From: an uncultured Clostridia bacterium
Lineage (GTDB): Bacteria; Bacillota; Clostridia; Oscillospirales; Acutalibacteraceae
Direction: 5' to 3'
Assembly: GCA_938034875.1 (NCBI GenBank)
Contig: CALHND010000004.1
Coordinates: 62,001 to 126,000, forward strand
DNA length: 64,000 bases
The notes beneath the pieces are model-generated. The model was given only the letters and a program-made list of their open reading frames with translations. It was not told the DNA's origin and ran no database searches. Position numbers and translations under genes: made by a program. Below, in pieces: positions 7,003-16,271 of the stretch (its first letter is position 1; the number at the start of each line of letters is the position of its first letter).

Positions 7003-8261
7003 CTAACTGATTATTTCTATTTCTTCGTTCGGTATATCCAAATCACGAAAAGTATTTTTGGATATAAGCCCAACTACAAAAGTGAAAAGGCCAGTCGGGA
7101 TAAGGATTAAGTAAATTGCGTTGGGGAAACTGTCAAATAAAATGCCATACACCATTTGTCCCAGTGGTTGCGCGCATAAAGATATAGTTACAACATAAGC
7201 CATTATTTTCCCGATAATCTCATTCGGCGTTTTTTGCTGAATGGTAGACAACGCAAATATTGAGAAAACGCAAGATACGAGCTGCATTATAAACATTGAA
7301 GCAATTATCACTATATATTTTGGCATTGCGCCTACGGGTAGTAAAAAGATAAGGCCAGCAGGTATGAAGGATATTCCGAGAACTGCCAAAAGCAGGTACA
7401 AGCTCTTTGTTCTTATCCGTGTCACCAAATAACTCACGCTGATACTCCCAGCTATTGCGGCAAGCGCGATAACACTCTCTGCTATGCCATAGTGTTCTGC
7501 ACCTAATCCAAGTACGGTACGAACTATAAACGGAAGCCCAATTGATACTGCCCCCGTCAACAGGAAATTGATCGTTGCCGCAAGCAACAGCACTTTTAGA
7601 ATACCCGGTTGCTCTATTAACATGAAACGTATACTCGTGAGAAAATCTGATTTAATGATTTGCACTGCGCTTTCGCTACTCTTTTCGCGCACATGATCAA
7701 TTCTAATAAAGCACTCAAATAACGCTGTGATCAAAAAACTGCCAACACTCACAATCATAATTGGTCTTAATCCAAATGCCGTATATAGCAGACTACCCAA
7801 TACAGGGGCAATCAAGGCTGAAACTGCCGAAACTTGATTGACGACGCCGTTAGCACGGATTATGTTATCGCCTGTGTGCATTTGGGGGATACATGCTTGA
7901 ACTGTGGGGGACTCAAAAGCACCAAGTATTGACAAAGTAACTAAGATAGCCCCAATAATCAGAATGCCATTTTGCTCGAAAAAAACAGAACTGCTAAGAG
8001 CATTGTCAACCCCGATAATAAGTCTAATGCAACCATAATATTACGGCGATTAGCCCGGTCTGCCAGAATACCGCCGAACGGCGATAACACGATAGTGGGT
8101 ACTGTGGCGATTGCTAATAGTGTGGCAAAGAGAGTTGCAGAGCCGGTCACTTCTAACACATGCATGGATAATGCAAACCTCAAAGTAATATTGCCAAACA
8201 AAGAGCTTACTTGCCCTAATATCAACAACGTAAAGTTGCGTGTAAATAGTCTTTGCTTCAT
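7003..8261 (-). pseudogene. MFS efflux transporter, broken by a single frameshift
   Basis: The N-terminal part (8261 to about 7980) and the rest (down to 7003) are two frames of one major-facilitator protein of about 418 residues. The first helix is followed by the MFS loop ADRANRRN (family motif GxLADRxGRR). On the coding strand the frame breaks in TTTTTTT (7979-7985); one T fewer restores a continuous helix LLAVLFFEQNGILIIGAIL. The family resembles MefA-type macrolide/drug exporters. It follows the TetR gene on the same strand and is probably its target. The break may be a real mutation, a reversible slip (phase variation) or a sequencing error in a homopolymer. Confidence 0.85.
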
Positions 8262-8353
8262 TCTACTTGACCTCCATAAAATAAATATAACAATTATACA
8301 TTCAGATTGTATGTATTACGGCAAATAAAGTTGCCGCTAAATAAGCGACAATT

Positions 8354-9001
8354 TTATTCTTCGGGGTTAAAAATATTTTTGAGCAGTTCCATAATTTCAT
8401 CATCAAGCACCGGGATCCCTAAATTATCAAATACTTTCTTTGTAACTATAAGCTTATCCCAGCTTTCCTCTTCTGATGTGGGATAGATAGTTGGTATCGT
8501 CCAGAAGTTTGTGAAAATAGTGAATAGTTCAGCAAGTAGTTTTGGGTATTCGGCTTTTATTGAGCCGTCCTCCATGCCTTCTTCAATAAGTTTTTGATAC
8601 TCTGGTGCAACACTATCCCTATTGTCATCAATAAGCGTTTTTAGAAATGTCGGGCTTTTGAATAGCTCTAAAGTCTGTATGCTTATTTCCTGTCGCTTTG
8701 TTGGTATCAGGCTTTCTTTTAGAAGCAGCTTTAGCTTTTCAAGACCATTCAAATCTTTTCTTTTTCTTAGTTTTCCAAAAGGGTCATCGCGATAGTAAAG
8801 CTGGGTGCTCAGTGCATCCAACACTTCTTCTTTTGATTTGAAATGGTGGTAAAAAGCACCACGCGTCAACCCACCCATTTCGTTGACAATATCAAGAATG
8901 GTTGTCTGCTCGTATCCTTTTTCTAAAAACATCTTTAGTGCAGCGTCAAGTATTATTTGCACTGTTTCCTCGGGATACTTGTTCCTCGGCAATTTCTTCA
9001 C
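8354..9001 (-). CDS. TetR/AcrR-family transcriptional regulator
   Basis: A 215-residue protein. Residues 12-60 form the TetR DNA-binding domain (IILDAALKMFLEKGYEQTT, then GLTRGAFYHHFKSKEEV, the recognition helix). The remaining helical region is the ligand pocket and dimer interface. It starts at ATG 9001, close behind a promoter with two palindromic operators, and the MFS gene follows 92 bases downstream on the same strand. The likely circuit is a drug or toxic lipid releasing TetR and inducing both genes, but the transporter reading frame is broken here. Confidence 0.9.
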   Translation of the reverse strand: MKKLPRNKYPEETVQIILDAALKMFLEKGYEQTTILDIVNEMGGLTRGAFYHHFKSKEEVLDALSTQLYYRDDPFGKLRKRKDLNGLEKLKLLLKESLIPTKRQEISIQTLELFKSPTFLKTLIDDNRDSVAPEYQKLIEEGMEDGSIKAEYPKLLAELFTIFTNFWTIPTIYPTSEEESWDKLIVTKKVFDNLGIPVLDDEIMELLKNIFNPEE

Positions 9002-9015
9002 TTCCTTTTACGCAC

Positions 9016-9067
9016 CATCATACACAATGTATGTAAAGAGAATAACATACATTGTGTATGATGTCAA
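9016..9067 (-). promoter_or_regulatory. tetR promoter with paired TetR operators
   Basis: On the - strand TTGACA (9062-9067) and TATTCT (9039-9044) are 17 bases apart. Two 19-base arms, 9016-9034 and 9045-9063, are perfect inverted copies of each other. Each arm contains the palindrome CATACA-CAA-TGTATG or its complement. One site fills the promoter spacer and the other covers the transcription start, so repressor binding would shut the promoter. Confidence 0.85.
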
Positions 9068-9149
9068 GTAGAAAGTAGAAACAAAATACAAACCATATTT
9101 TATCATTTTTAACACGAAGTGGCACATGACTTGACAATTCATCATAAAA

Positions 9150-9190
9150 AAAGAAACGACAATTTTCATGTCGAAAATTGTCGTTTCTTT
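9150..9190 (-). terminator. Terminator of the tRNA-fMet gene
   Basis: AAAGAAACGACAATTTTC pairs perfectly with GAAAATTGTCGTTTCTTT around a five-base loop. On the - strand it is followed by TTTTTTT, right after the CCA end of the tRNA. Confidence 0.88.
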
Positions 9191-9191
9191 C

Positions 9192-9268
<77 letters not shown>

Positions 9269-9294
9269 ATATTTATTTTTCCCGAACAAGATGT

Positions 9295-9323
9295 ATTATA
9301 CATCAACCGTTTGTGTTTTGCAA
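9295..9323 (-). promoter_or_regulatory. Promoter of tRNA-fMet
   Basis: On the - strand TTGCAA (9318-9323) and TATAAT (9295-9300) are 17 bases apart, about 27 bases before the tRNA 5' end. Confidence 0.75.
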
Positions 9324-9364
9324 CCCCTTTTTTGAAATTTATATTAAAAGCGGCTTTGCAAAGT

Positions 9365-10210
9365 TTAAACCAGTATATTTTTAAAGAAATAATATGATGA
9401 TTTACCGCTTGCTCTGTTAAATCGTCTTAGTTTATACAAGTACGGATTTTCTTTATCAAGGTAATTTACTTTTTCTTCGCAGCCAAAGCTGACTTTAAAT
9501 CCCATATCACTAATTATTTGATATGACTGCTTGCACATTCTGCCGAAAGGATAGGTGAATGCTAATGGCGTCTTTCCAGTTGCGGATTTAATTTTTTCTT
9601 GCAATGTTTTAATGTCGCTTGACAGCATCTGTTTATAACAGTCCTCAGATTCTCCTGCTTTTATAGTAGAACCTTTTCTTTCATTCAAAGTATGTAGATC
9701 ATATGTGTGATTTTCGATTTCCACTAATCCGCTTTTTGCCAGTTCTTTAACGTTATCCCATGTTACATGTGCATAGTTAACATTTCGGTCATCGCACTCG
9801 GAATATAAATCCGTATACCGTCCGATGATGGATAAAACAGCTTTTACGTTGTATTTTTTCAAAATAGGGAAGGCATACTCATAAAAACTTAAATATCCAT
9901 CATCAAATGTTATCATTATCGGTTTTTCAGGCATGGTAAATTTGCCTTCAGAAAATTTTATCAGTTCGTCAACGGAGATTGATGTATAACCAAGTTTTTG
10001 AAAATAAAGAATATCGTTTTCAAACTGTTCCGGCGAAACAACATAATCACCGAGTGCCGATTGCTTTTTTGAAATATGATGATACATAATAATAGGTAGT
10101 GCTATTTTGTTTTCATCATTAGTTTGGCTATCGGCTGAAATTAGCATACCTGATGCAAATACGAAAAGAGCAATTATAGCAGCATATATTTTTTTTGCTT
10201 TTAGAATCAT
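9365..10210 (-). CDS. Exported polysaccharide deacetylase (NodB domain)
   Basis: A 281-residue protein with an N-terminal signal/anchor (KKIYAAIIALFVFASGMLI). The NodB domain begins about residue 38: PIIMYHHIS, then the metal and catalytic motif MITFDDGYLSF, then ENHTYDLH supplying the metal-binding histidines, and later TYPFGR. Such enzymes remove acetyl groups from cell-wall or capsular sugars outside the membrane. It lies 50 bases after a pdaA-like gene on the same strand, separated by a hairpin that contains its ribosome binding site. The N-terminal extension with IIMYHHIS resembles the PgaB/IcaB-like subgroup, but the substrate is unknown. Confidence 0.88.
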   Translation of the reverse strand: MILKAKKIYAAIIALFVFASGMLISADSQTNDENKIALPIIMYHHISKKQSALGDYVVSPEQFENDILYFQKLGYTSISVDELIKFSEGKFTMPEKPIMITFDDGYLSFYEYAFPILKKYNVKAVLSIIGRYTDLYSECDDRNVNYAHVTWDNVKELAKSGLVEIENHTYDLHTLNERKGSTIKAGESEDCYKQMLSSDIKTLQEKIKSATGKTPLAFTYPFGRMCKQSYQIISDMGFKVSFGCEEKVNYLDKENPYLYKLRRFNRASGKSSYYFFKNILV

Positions 10211-10215
10211 TAAAT

Positions 10216-10253
10216 CGCCCCCATATAAATACTATTTAATTTATATGAGGGCG
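10216..10253 (-). promoter_or_regulatory. Intergenic hairpin covering the ribosome binding site of the second deacetylase
   Basis: CGCCC-c-CATATAAAT pairs with ATTTATATG-a-GGGCG. On the - strand the 3' arm carries the GGGGGCG that serves as ribosome binding site for the gene starting at 10210. The stem could hide that site, or slow polymerase between the two genes; no T run follows. Confidence 0.5.
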
Positions 10254-10260
10254 ACTTGTT

Positions 10261-11094
10261 TTAAATGTCAAATTTAGCTATAGAGTAACCGTCTGTTTTC
10301 CATTTATCTATTACTTTGCCAAGAATTTCTGTGTTGGTTTTTGATACCGCGTGCAAAAGATATATTGCACCGTCATGTGATGCTTCGGTAATTCTATTAA
10401 ATGCTGAAGTTGCATCGGGTTGATTATTAACATCATAATCCAGATAAGCAAAACTCCAAAATATAGTTTTATAGCCTAAATCCTGTGTGATTGCAAGTGT
10501 TCGTTCTGAAAACTCGCCGCGTGGCGGACGTATATAAGTCATTTTATAGTTGTAATTTTCGAGCATATAGTCATGCAGCTTGGTTATTTCGTTGCGGCAG
10601 TCTTCAACACTTATATCAGGCATTGAGGGGTGAGACCATGAATGGTTGCCGATGACATGTCCCTCGTTTATCATTCGTTTTATAAGTGCATCATTTCTAT
10701 TAACATAGTCATATGTCACAAAAAATAATGCACTGACCTTTTTTTCCTTAAGGGTATCAAGTATCTGAGATGTATATCCGTTTTCATAACCCTCATCAAA
10801 GGTTAAATACATTGTTTTACTTTTGCTGCCCATAAATATTCCGTCATATTTTCCATAGACATTATTGTAATCAATTGAGCATAGCGGCTGATTTTTATCG
10901 TTGACATTATAACCCTGTCCCCAACCTTTTTTATCATTGTTTAATGAATAATAATCAGTATTATTTGCAAGGGGGGCGGTTTGGCTTTCATTTTTTATAT
11001 TAATACTGTTTGAATTTTTTTCGCCGTTATATTCATTATTGCTGCAAGAGGTAAGTAGAGCTAATGCTGCAACAAAAATAATTATTTTTTTCAT
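10261..11094 (-). CDS. PdaA-like polysaccharide deacetylase lipoprotein
   Basis: A 277-residue lipoprotein: signal with lipobox LLTSC (lipidated Cys about residue 17), a linker, then a NodB domain that follows the PdaA pattern closely: KTMYLTFDEGYENGYTSQIL, then IGNHSWSHPSM and YIRPPRGEFSERTL. PdaA-family enzymes deacetylate N-acetylmuramic acid on the way to muramic delta-lactam in the spore cortex. The enzyme motif has Asp-Glu (TFDEG) rather than Asp-Asp, which is normal in PdaA. With the spoIIIA genes elsewhere in the window this fits a spore former. First gene of a two-gene unit with the second deacetylase. Confidence 0.85.
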   Translation of the reverse strand: MKKIIIFVAALALLTSCSNNEYNGEKNSNSINIKNESQTAPLANNTDYYSLNNDKKGWGQGYNVNDKNQPLCSIDYNNVYGKYDGIFMGSKSKTMYLTFDEGYENGYTSQILDTLKEKKVSALFFVTYDYVNRNDALIKRMINEGHVIGNHSWSHPSMPDISVEDCRNEITKLHDYMLENYNYKMTYIRPPRGEFSERTLAITQDLGYKTIFWSFAYLDYDVNNQPDATSAFNRITEASHDGAIYLLHAVSKTNTEILGKVIDKWKTDGYSIAKFDI

Positions 11095-11192
11095 ATCATC
11101 ATCTCCATTATTATTTTCTACTTAAATGTGAGTATGATAACAGTAAATGATTTGAAAGATTGACAAATTTATGTTGGAATTAAAACAAAAAC

Positions 11193-11221
11193 TTGACTGA
11201 AAACTATATATAGTGTATTAT
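11193..11221 (+). promoter_or_regulatory. Promoter of the topoisomerase pair
   Basis: TTGACT (11193-11198) and TATTAT (11216-11221) are 17 bases apart, about 49 bases before the ATG at 11270. Confidence 0.7.
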
Positions 11222-11269
11222 TTTTAATGTATACCCATAATATTTGAATTTTATCGGAGAATCAGTAAT

Positions 11270-13255
11270 ATGGCAAAAAAGGCTACAGAATACGGCAATG
11301 AGAGTATACAGTCGCTCAAAGGCGCGGACCGAGTCCGTAAGCGCCCGGCTGTAATTTTTGGCTCTGACGGTATTGACGGATGTCAACATTCTATTTTTGA
11401 AATTATTTCCAACTCAATAGACGAAGCTCGTGAGGGACACGGCAAGAAGATTATTATCACAAGATATCTTGATAATTCTGTCGAAGTTGAAGACTTTGGT
11501 CGCGGTATCCCGGTGGATTACAATAAAAATGAAGGTAAAGAAAACTGGGAACTCGTTTTTTGTGAAATGTACGCCGGTGGTAAGTACGATACAAATAACG
11601 GCGGCAGTTACGAGTATTCACTTGGTCTAAACGGTTTAGGTTTATGTTCTACCCAATATGCTTCAGAGTACATGGATGTTGAAATTCGCCGTGACGGTTA
11701 CTTATATACTTTGCACTTTGAGCAAGGTGAAAATGTCGGTGGTCTTAAAAAAGAAACATATGACGGCAGACAAACCGGCTCAAAAATTCGTTGGAAGCCT
11801 GATATTAAAGTTTTTACAGATATTGATGTATCAAGTGATTATTATGCAGAAGTGTTAAAACGGCAGTCGGTTGTAAATCCCGGCATACTGTTTGTTTTCC
11901 GTGATCAGTACAGCGCAGCAGGATTTAAATCAACCGAATTTATATATCAAAACGGTATTTCCGACTATGTAGAAGAAGTAGCTGATAACAGTGCTATGAC
12001 AGCCATTCAAACATGGTCTACGGAACGCTCGGGCAAAGACCGAGAGGACAAGCCTGAATATAAAGTTAAAATTAATGCATCTCTTTGTTTTTCTAAGCAT
12101 GTTACATTAAAAGAATATTACCACAACTCAAGTTTTCTTGAGCATGGCGGAGCACCTGAAAAAGCTGTACGCAGCGCATTTGTTTCGCAAATCGATTCAT
12201 ATATTAAGCAGGCTGGAAAATATACAAAGAATGAGAGCAAAATCACATTCAATGATATTGAAGAATGCTTAATTATCGTTATTTCATCATTTTCGACGCA
12301 GACATCTTATGAAAACCAGACTAAAAAGTCTATAACCAATAAATTTATTCAGGAAGCAATGACTGAATTTTTGCGTCATCAACTTGAGGTTTATTTTATC
12401 GAAAACAAAGCTGATGCTGATAAGATTGCCGAACAGGTGCTTATTAATAAACGCAGTCGCGAGCGTTCCGAAAAAGAACGACTTAACATTAAAAATACAA
12501 TGCAAACAAAAATGGACATGGCAAACCGTGTTCAAAAATTTGTTGACTGCAGAACAAAAGATGTATGCCTGCGTGAGCTGTTTATAGTAGAAGGTGATTC
12601 AGCTCTGGGTGCCTGTAAACAGGCGCGCGACTCTGATTTTCAGGCAATCATGCCGGTCAGAGGAAAGATACTTAACTGTCTTAAAGCTGAATACGATAAG
12701 ATATTTAAAAGTGAAATAATTACCGATCTGGTTAAAGTTTTAGGCTGCGGAGTAGAAGTTAAAACAAAGTCAAATAAAAATTTGTCTAATTTTGATATCA
12801 ATAACCTCCGTTGGAATAAAGTAATTATATGCACCGATGCCGATGTCGACGGTTTCCAAATTCGCACGCTTATACTTACAATGATATACAGGCTTACGCC
12901 TACGCTTATACATGAGGGAAAAGTATTCATTGCCGAAACACCCTTGTACGAGATTAACTCAAAGGACAAGGTCTATTTTGCTTATGATGAAAAGGAAAAG
13001 GCAGAAATACTTGAAAAACTTAATGGACAAAAGTACACACTTCAGCGTTCAAAAGGACTTGGTGAAAACCAACCTGATATGATGAATCTTACTACAATGA
13101 ATCCCGAAACGCGACGACTTATTAAAATCATGCCGTCTGATGCTGAACAGACAGCGCAGGTGTTTGATATGTTGCTGGGAGATAATTTGCAGGGAAGAAA
13201 AGATCATATTGCTGAGGTCGGCTACATGTATGTTGAAGACGCAGATTTAAGCTAA
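11270..13255 (+). CDS. DNA topoisomerase IV-like subunit B (ParE/GyrB family)
   Basis: A 661-residue type IIA topoisomerase ATPase subunit. The GHKL ATP pocket is visible: EIISNSIDEA (44-53, magnesium-binding Asn48), DFGRGIP (75-81) and the lid loop GLNGLGL, which in gyrase is GLHGVG. The Toprim domain carries EGDSA with Glu441 and DADVD (523-527) for cleavage metal ions. It pairs with the ParC-like gene 19 bases downstream. Together they would pass one DNA duplex through another to unlink sister chromosomes. The changed lid loop and the short length suggest the Clostridial ParE-like branch rather than the main gyrase. Confidence 0.88.
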   Translation: MAKKATEYGNESIQSLKGADRVRKRPAVIFGSDGIDGCQHSIFEIISNSIDEAREGHGKKIIITRYLDNSVEVEDFGRGIPVDYNKNEGKENWELVFCEMYAGGKYDTNNGGSYEYSLGLNGLGLCSTQYASEYMDVEIRRDGYLYTLHFEQGENVGGLKKETYDGRQTGSKIRWKPDIKVFTDIDVSSDYYAEVLKRQSVVNPGILFVFRDQYSAAGFKSTEFIYQNGISDYVEEVADNSAMTAIQTWSTERSGKDREDKPEYKVKINASLCFSKHVTLKEYYHNSSFLEHGGAPEKAVRSAFVSQIDSYIKQAGKYTKNESKITFNDIEECLIIVISSFSTQTSYENQTKKSITNKFIQEAMTEFLRHQLEVYFIENKADADKIAEQVLINKRSRERSEKERLNIKNTMQTKMDMANRVQKFVDCRTKDVCLRELFIVEGDSALGACKQARDSDFQAIMPVRGKILNCLKAEYDKIFKSEIITDLVKVLGCGVEVKTKSNKNLSNFDINNLRWNKVIICTDADVDGFQIRTLILTMIYRLTPTLIHEGKVFIAETPLYEINSKDKVYFAYDEKEKAEILEKLNGQKYTLQRSKGLGENQPDMMNLTTMNPETRRLIKIMPSDAEQTAQVFDMLLGDNLQGRKDHIAEVGYMYVEDADLS

Positions 13256-13274
13256 TTAAAGGAGAATGTGAAAA

Positions 13275-15518
13275 ATGGCTCCTAAAAAGAAAGAACCGCA
13301 AAAGAAGAAAAATCCTGCCGCTGACAATGCGTATATTGCCGGCGCTGGTAATGTTATAAGCCAAAATATAGTTGACACGCTGGAAACAAACTATATGCCG
13401 TATGCAATGAGCGTTATTATTTCCCGTGCAATACCGGAAATTGACGGATTTAAACCATCTCATCGCAAACTGCTATATACCATGTACGGCATGGGACTAT
13501 TAAACGGCAACCGTACAAAGAGTGCTAATATTGTCGGCCGCACTATGCAGCTTAACCCACACGGCGATGCTGCCATTTATGACACAATGGTGCGTTTGTC
13601 CCAGGGTAATGAAGCGCTTTTGCATCCGTTTGTGGATTCAAAAGGTAACTTTGGTAAAGCTTATTCACGTGACATGATGTGTGCTGCTTCCCGATACACT
13701 GAAGCAAAGTTGTCATCTATATCAGCAGAATTGTTCCGCGATATTGACAAGGATACAGTAGATTTTGTTGATAACTATGATGCTACAATGAAAGAGCCTA
13801 CGCTTTTCCCGGTTACATTTCCCACTATTCTTGTAAATGCAAATACAGGAATTGCCGTTGGCATGGCAAGTAACATATGTCCTTTTAATCTTACAGAAGT
13901 TTGTGAAACAGAAATAGCGTATTTGCGCGATGAAAACTGTGAAATATCCGACACATTAATCGCACCCGACTTTCCCGGCGGTGGAAAACTGCTTTATAAT
14001 AGGGAAGAGCTTGACAAAATATACAGAACGGGTCGCGGCGGCTTCAAGGTTAGGTGTGTGTATGAGTATGATAAAGCACAACGCTGTATTGATATTACGC
14101 AAATTCCGCCCACAACAACATGTGAACAGATAATCGAAAAGATAATTGACCTTGCAAAAGCAAAGAAAATAACCGAAATCAACGATGTTCGTGATGAAAC
14201 CGGCCTTGGCGGTCTTAAAATCACAATTGATATTAAAAACGGCGTTGATCCGGACAAACTAATGCAAAAGCTGTTTAAATCAACCACTCTTGAAGATACT
14301 TTTTCGGTTAATATGAATATTCTTATTGCCGGTTCTCCGCGAGTTATGGGGATAAAAGAAGTTCTTGAAGAATGGTCCGCATTCCGCATTGAATGTGTTC
14401 GCAGACGCGTTTATTTCGACCTTGATAAAGCAAAGAAAAAACTGCATTTATTGAGCGGACTCGGCAAAATTTTACTTGATATTGATAAGGCTATTAAAAT
14501 CGTACGTGAAACAGAAGAAGAAACCGAAGTTGTTCCAAATCTTATGATTGGGTTTGGAATTGACGAAATACAAGCAGAATATGTTGCTGAAATCAAGCTG
14601 CGCCATCTTAACAAAGAGTACATTTTAAAGCGTCTTGATGAAATTGGCGAGCTTGAGAAAAAGGTTCTTGAACTTGAAGAAATACTAAACAGCAAATCAA
14701 AAATCAAGAAAATTATTATTTCCGAGCTTGAAGCTGTAATTAAAAAACACGGCCAGCCCAGAAAAACTGAAATTTTCGTTCCGGATGAAACTGATTCACT
14801 TGAAATATCTCTTGATGAACCGGCTGAATATCCCGTTACCTTATTCTTTACAAAGGGCGGCTACTTTAAGAAAATTACTCCACAGTCTCTGCGCATGAGC
14901 AGTGAACACAAGCTTAAAGATGGCGACGAAATAATCCAGACGGTTGAGTCATCAAATACAGCACAGCTGCTGTTCTTTACAAATCAGCATCAAGTGTATA
15001 AAGCTCGTGTTTGTGATTTTGAGGATTCAAAGGCAAGCATACTTGGCGACTTTGTTGCGGGTAAACTGGAAATGGATACCGAGGAATTACCGGTATATAT
15101 GGCTGTTTTCACAAATTACAGCGGTTATATGCTGTTTGCTTTTGAAAACGGCAAAGTTGCAAAGGTTGATATGTCAGCATATGAAACAAAAACCAACCGT
15201 AAAAAGTTGATTAAAGCATACTGTAATAAGTTTCCGCTTGCAGCAGCTATGTATTTGCCAGAAGATGCAGAATTACTGATAAAATCGTCAAACGGTCGCA
15301 TGCTATTATTCCATACAGGTGTTATCAGCTCAAAGACGACAAAGGATACGCAGGGAATTGCAGTAATGACACAAAAGCGTTCTCAGCGTGTTGTAAACAT
15401 GGTTGTTTACACAGAAGGCATGTTGCAAAAACCACATCGCTACCGTTCTCGCAGTTTGCCGGTAGCAGGACAGCTTTTGTCTACTGAAGAAAAAGGCGAA
15501 CAACTGACATTTGAATAA
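13275..15518 (+). CDS. DNA topoisomerase IV-like subunit A (ParC/GyrA family)
   Basis: A 747-residue breakage-reunion subunit. After a Lys-rich N-terminus (about 20 residues), the winged-helix region contains the catalytic Tyr141 in AASRYTEAKLSSIS, preceded by the quinolone-region motif HGDAAIYDTMVRLSQ. A coiled-coil gate follows (about 385-510), then a C-terminal wrapping domain that is shorter than in GyrA and lacks a clear GyrA box, as expected for ParC. It works with the preceding ParE-like subunit, with which it is surely co-transcribed. Its own ribosome binding site, AAAGGAG, is well placed. Confidence 0.88.
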   Translation: MAPKKKEPQKKKNPAADNAYIAGAGNVISQNIVDTLETNYMPYAMSVIISRAIPEIDGFKPSHRKLLYTMYGMGLLNGNRTKSANIVGRTMQLNPHGDAAIYDTMVRLSQGNEALLHPFVDSKGNFGKAYSRDMMCAASRYTEAKLSSISAELFRDIDKDTVDFVDNYDATMKEPTLFPVTFPTILVNANTGIAVGMASNICPFNLTEVCETEIAYLRDENCEISDTLIAPDFPGGGKLLYNREELDKIYRTGRGGFKVRCVYEYDKAQRCIDITQIPPTTTCEQIIEKIIDLAKAKKITEINDVRDETGLGGLKITIDIKNGVDPDKLMQKLFKSTTLEDTFSVNMNILIAGSPRVMGIKEVLEEWSAFRIECVRRRVYFDLDKAKKKLHLLSGLGKILLDIDKAIKIVRETEEETEVVPNLMIGFGIDEIQAEYVAEIKLRHLNKEYILKRLDEIGELEKKVLELEEILNSKSKIKKIIISELEAVIKKHGQPRKTEIFVPDETDSLEISLDEPAEYPVTLFFTKGGYFKKITPQSLRMSSEHKLKDGDEIIQTVESSNTAQLLFFTNQHQVYKARVCDFEDSKASILGDFVAGKLEMDTEELPVYMAVFTNYSGYMLFAFENGKVAKVDMSAYETKTNRKKLIKAYCNKFPLAAAMYLPEDAELLIKSSNGRMLLFHTGVISSKTTKDTQGIAVMTQKRSQRVVNMVVYTEGMLQKPHRYRSRSLPVAGQLLSTEEKGEQLTFE

Positions 15519-15524
15519 AACGAA

Positions 15525-15551
15525 TGGGACAGCACATTAAATGCTGTCCCA
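15525..15551 (+). terminator. Hairpin terminator after the topoisomerase pair
   Basis: TGGGACAGCA pairs with TGCTGTCCCA around a seven-base loop, six bases after the stop codon. The T run is missing, so termination may be partial. Confidence 0.6.
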
Positions 15552-15675
15552 AACAAGGCATTATCGGCGCAAACGCTTTTAAATTCATACCGTTGCCTTG
15601 ATAGTATTATTGACTTCGTTTTATTGCTTATTAAAACTAAATTATACCAAAACTATGTTTTTTTAGATTTAGTTA

Positions 15676-15705
15676 TTGACAAAGACATGCTATTGGTGTG
15701 ATAAT
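15676..15705 (+). promoter_or_regulatory. Promoter of the rsmD-coaD operon
   Basis: TTGACA (15676-15681) and GATAAT (15700-15705) are 18 bases apart, 18 bases before the rsmD start. Confidence 0.65.
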
Positions 15706-15722
15706 ATTATAAGAGGTATTTT

Positions 15723-16271
15723 ATGCGAGTTATTACAGGTTTAGCGCGCGGCAGAAAACTGCGCACTCTTGAAGGAAATGATGTGCGTCCTACAACCGAT
15801 ATGGTAAAGGAAGCCATGTTCAGCATTATCCAGTTTGATATTGAAGGTAGAACCGTGCTCGATTTATTTTCGGGTTGCGGACAACTTGGTATTGAGGCGA
15901 TCAGTCGCGGTGCAGACCATGCTACTTTTGTGGATAAAAGCAGACAATCTATTGACGTAACAAATGAAAACATTAATACTGTTGGCTTTGCGGCTAATTG
16001 CAGAGTGTTGAATAAGGATTATTCAGCTTTTCTGCTTAATTGTACGCAAAAGTATGATGTTGTTTTTCTGGATCCACCATATACAACAGGTATTTTACAG
16101 GATGCGCTGGGTAAGCTTGGCACTGCAATTAAAGATACTTCAGTAGTAATTTGTGAGCATTCATACGGAGAGAATATGCCTGAAATTACCGGAAACTTAC
16201 CGGTTTACCGTCAGTATAAATACGGCAAGGTGGCTGTCACAGTTTATAAACGAGGTGAAATTGATGGATAG
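15723..16271 (+). CDS. rsmD: 16S rRNA (guanine-966-N2) methyltransferase RsmD
   Basis: A 182-residue SAM-dependent methyltransferase, the normal RsmD length. It opens with the family sequence MRVITGLARGRKL, then RPTTDMVKEAMFSII. The SAM-binding loop is VLDLFSGCGQLGIEAISRGA and the catalytic motif is FLDPPY, typical of N2-guanine methylation. It modifies G966 of 16S rRNA. It overlaps coaD by eight bases, the common rsmD-coaD arrangement in Firmicutes. Confidence 0.95.
   Translation: MRVITGLARGRKLRTLEGNDVRPTTDMVKEAMFSIIQFDIEGRTVLDLFSGCGQLGIEAISRGADHATFVDKSRQSIDVTNENINTVGFAANCRVLNKDYSAFLLNCTQKYDVVFLDPPYTTGILQDALGKLGTAIKDTSVVICEHSYGENMPEITGNLPVYRQYKYGKVAVTVYKRGEIDG

Noticed and set aside
6795..7010. 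71-residue frame on the + strand
   Set aside because: TTG start, no ribosome binding site, no family, overlaps the end of the MFS gene.
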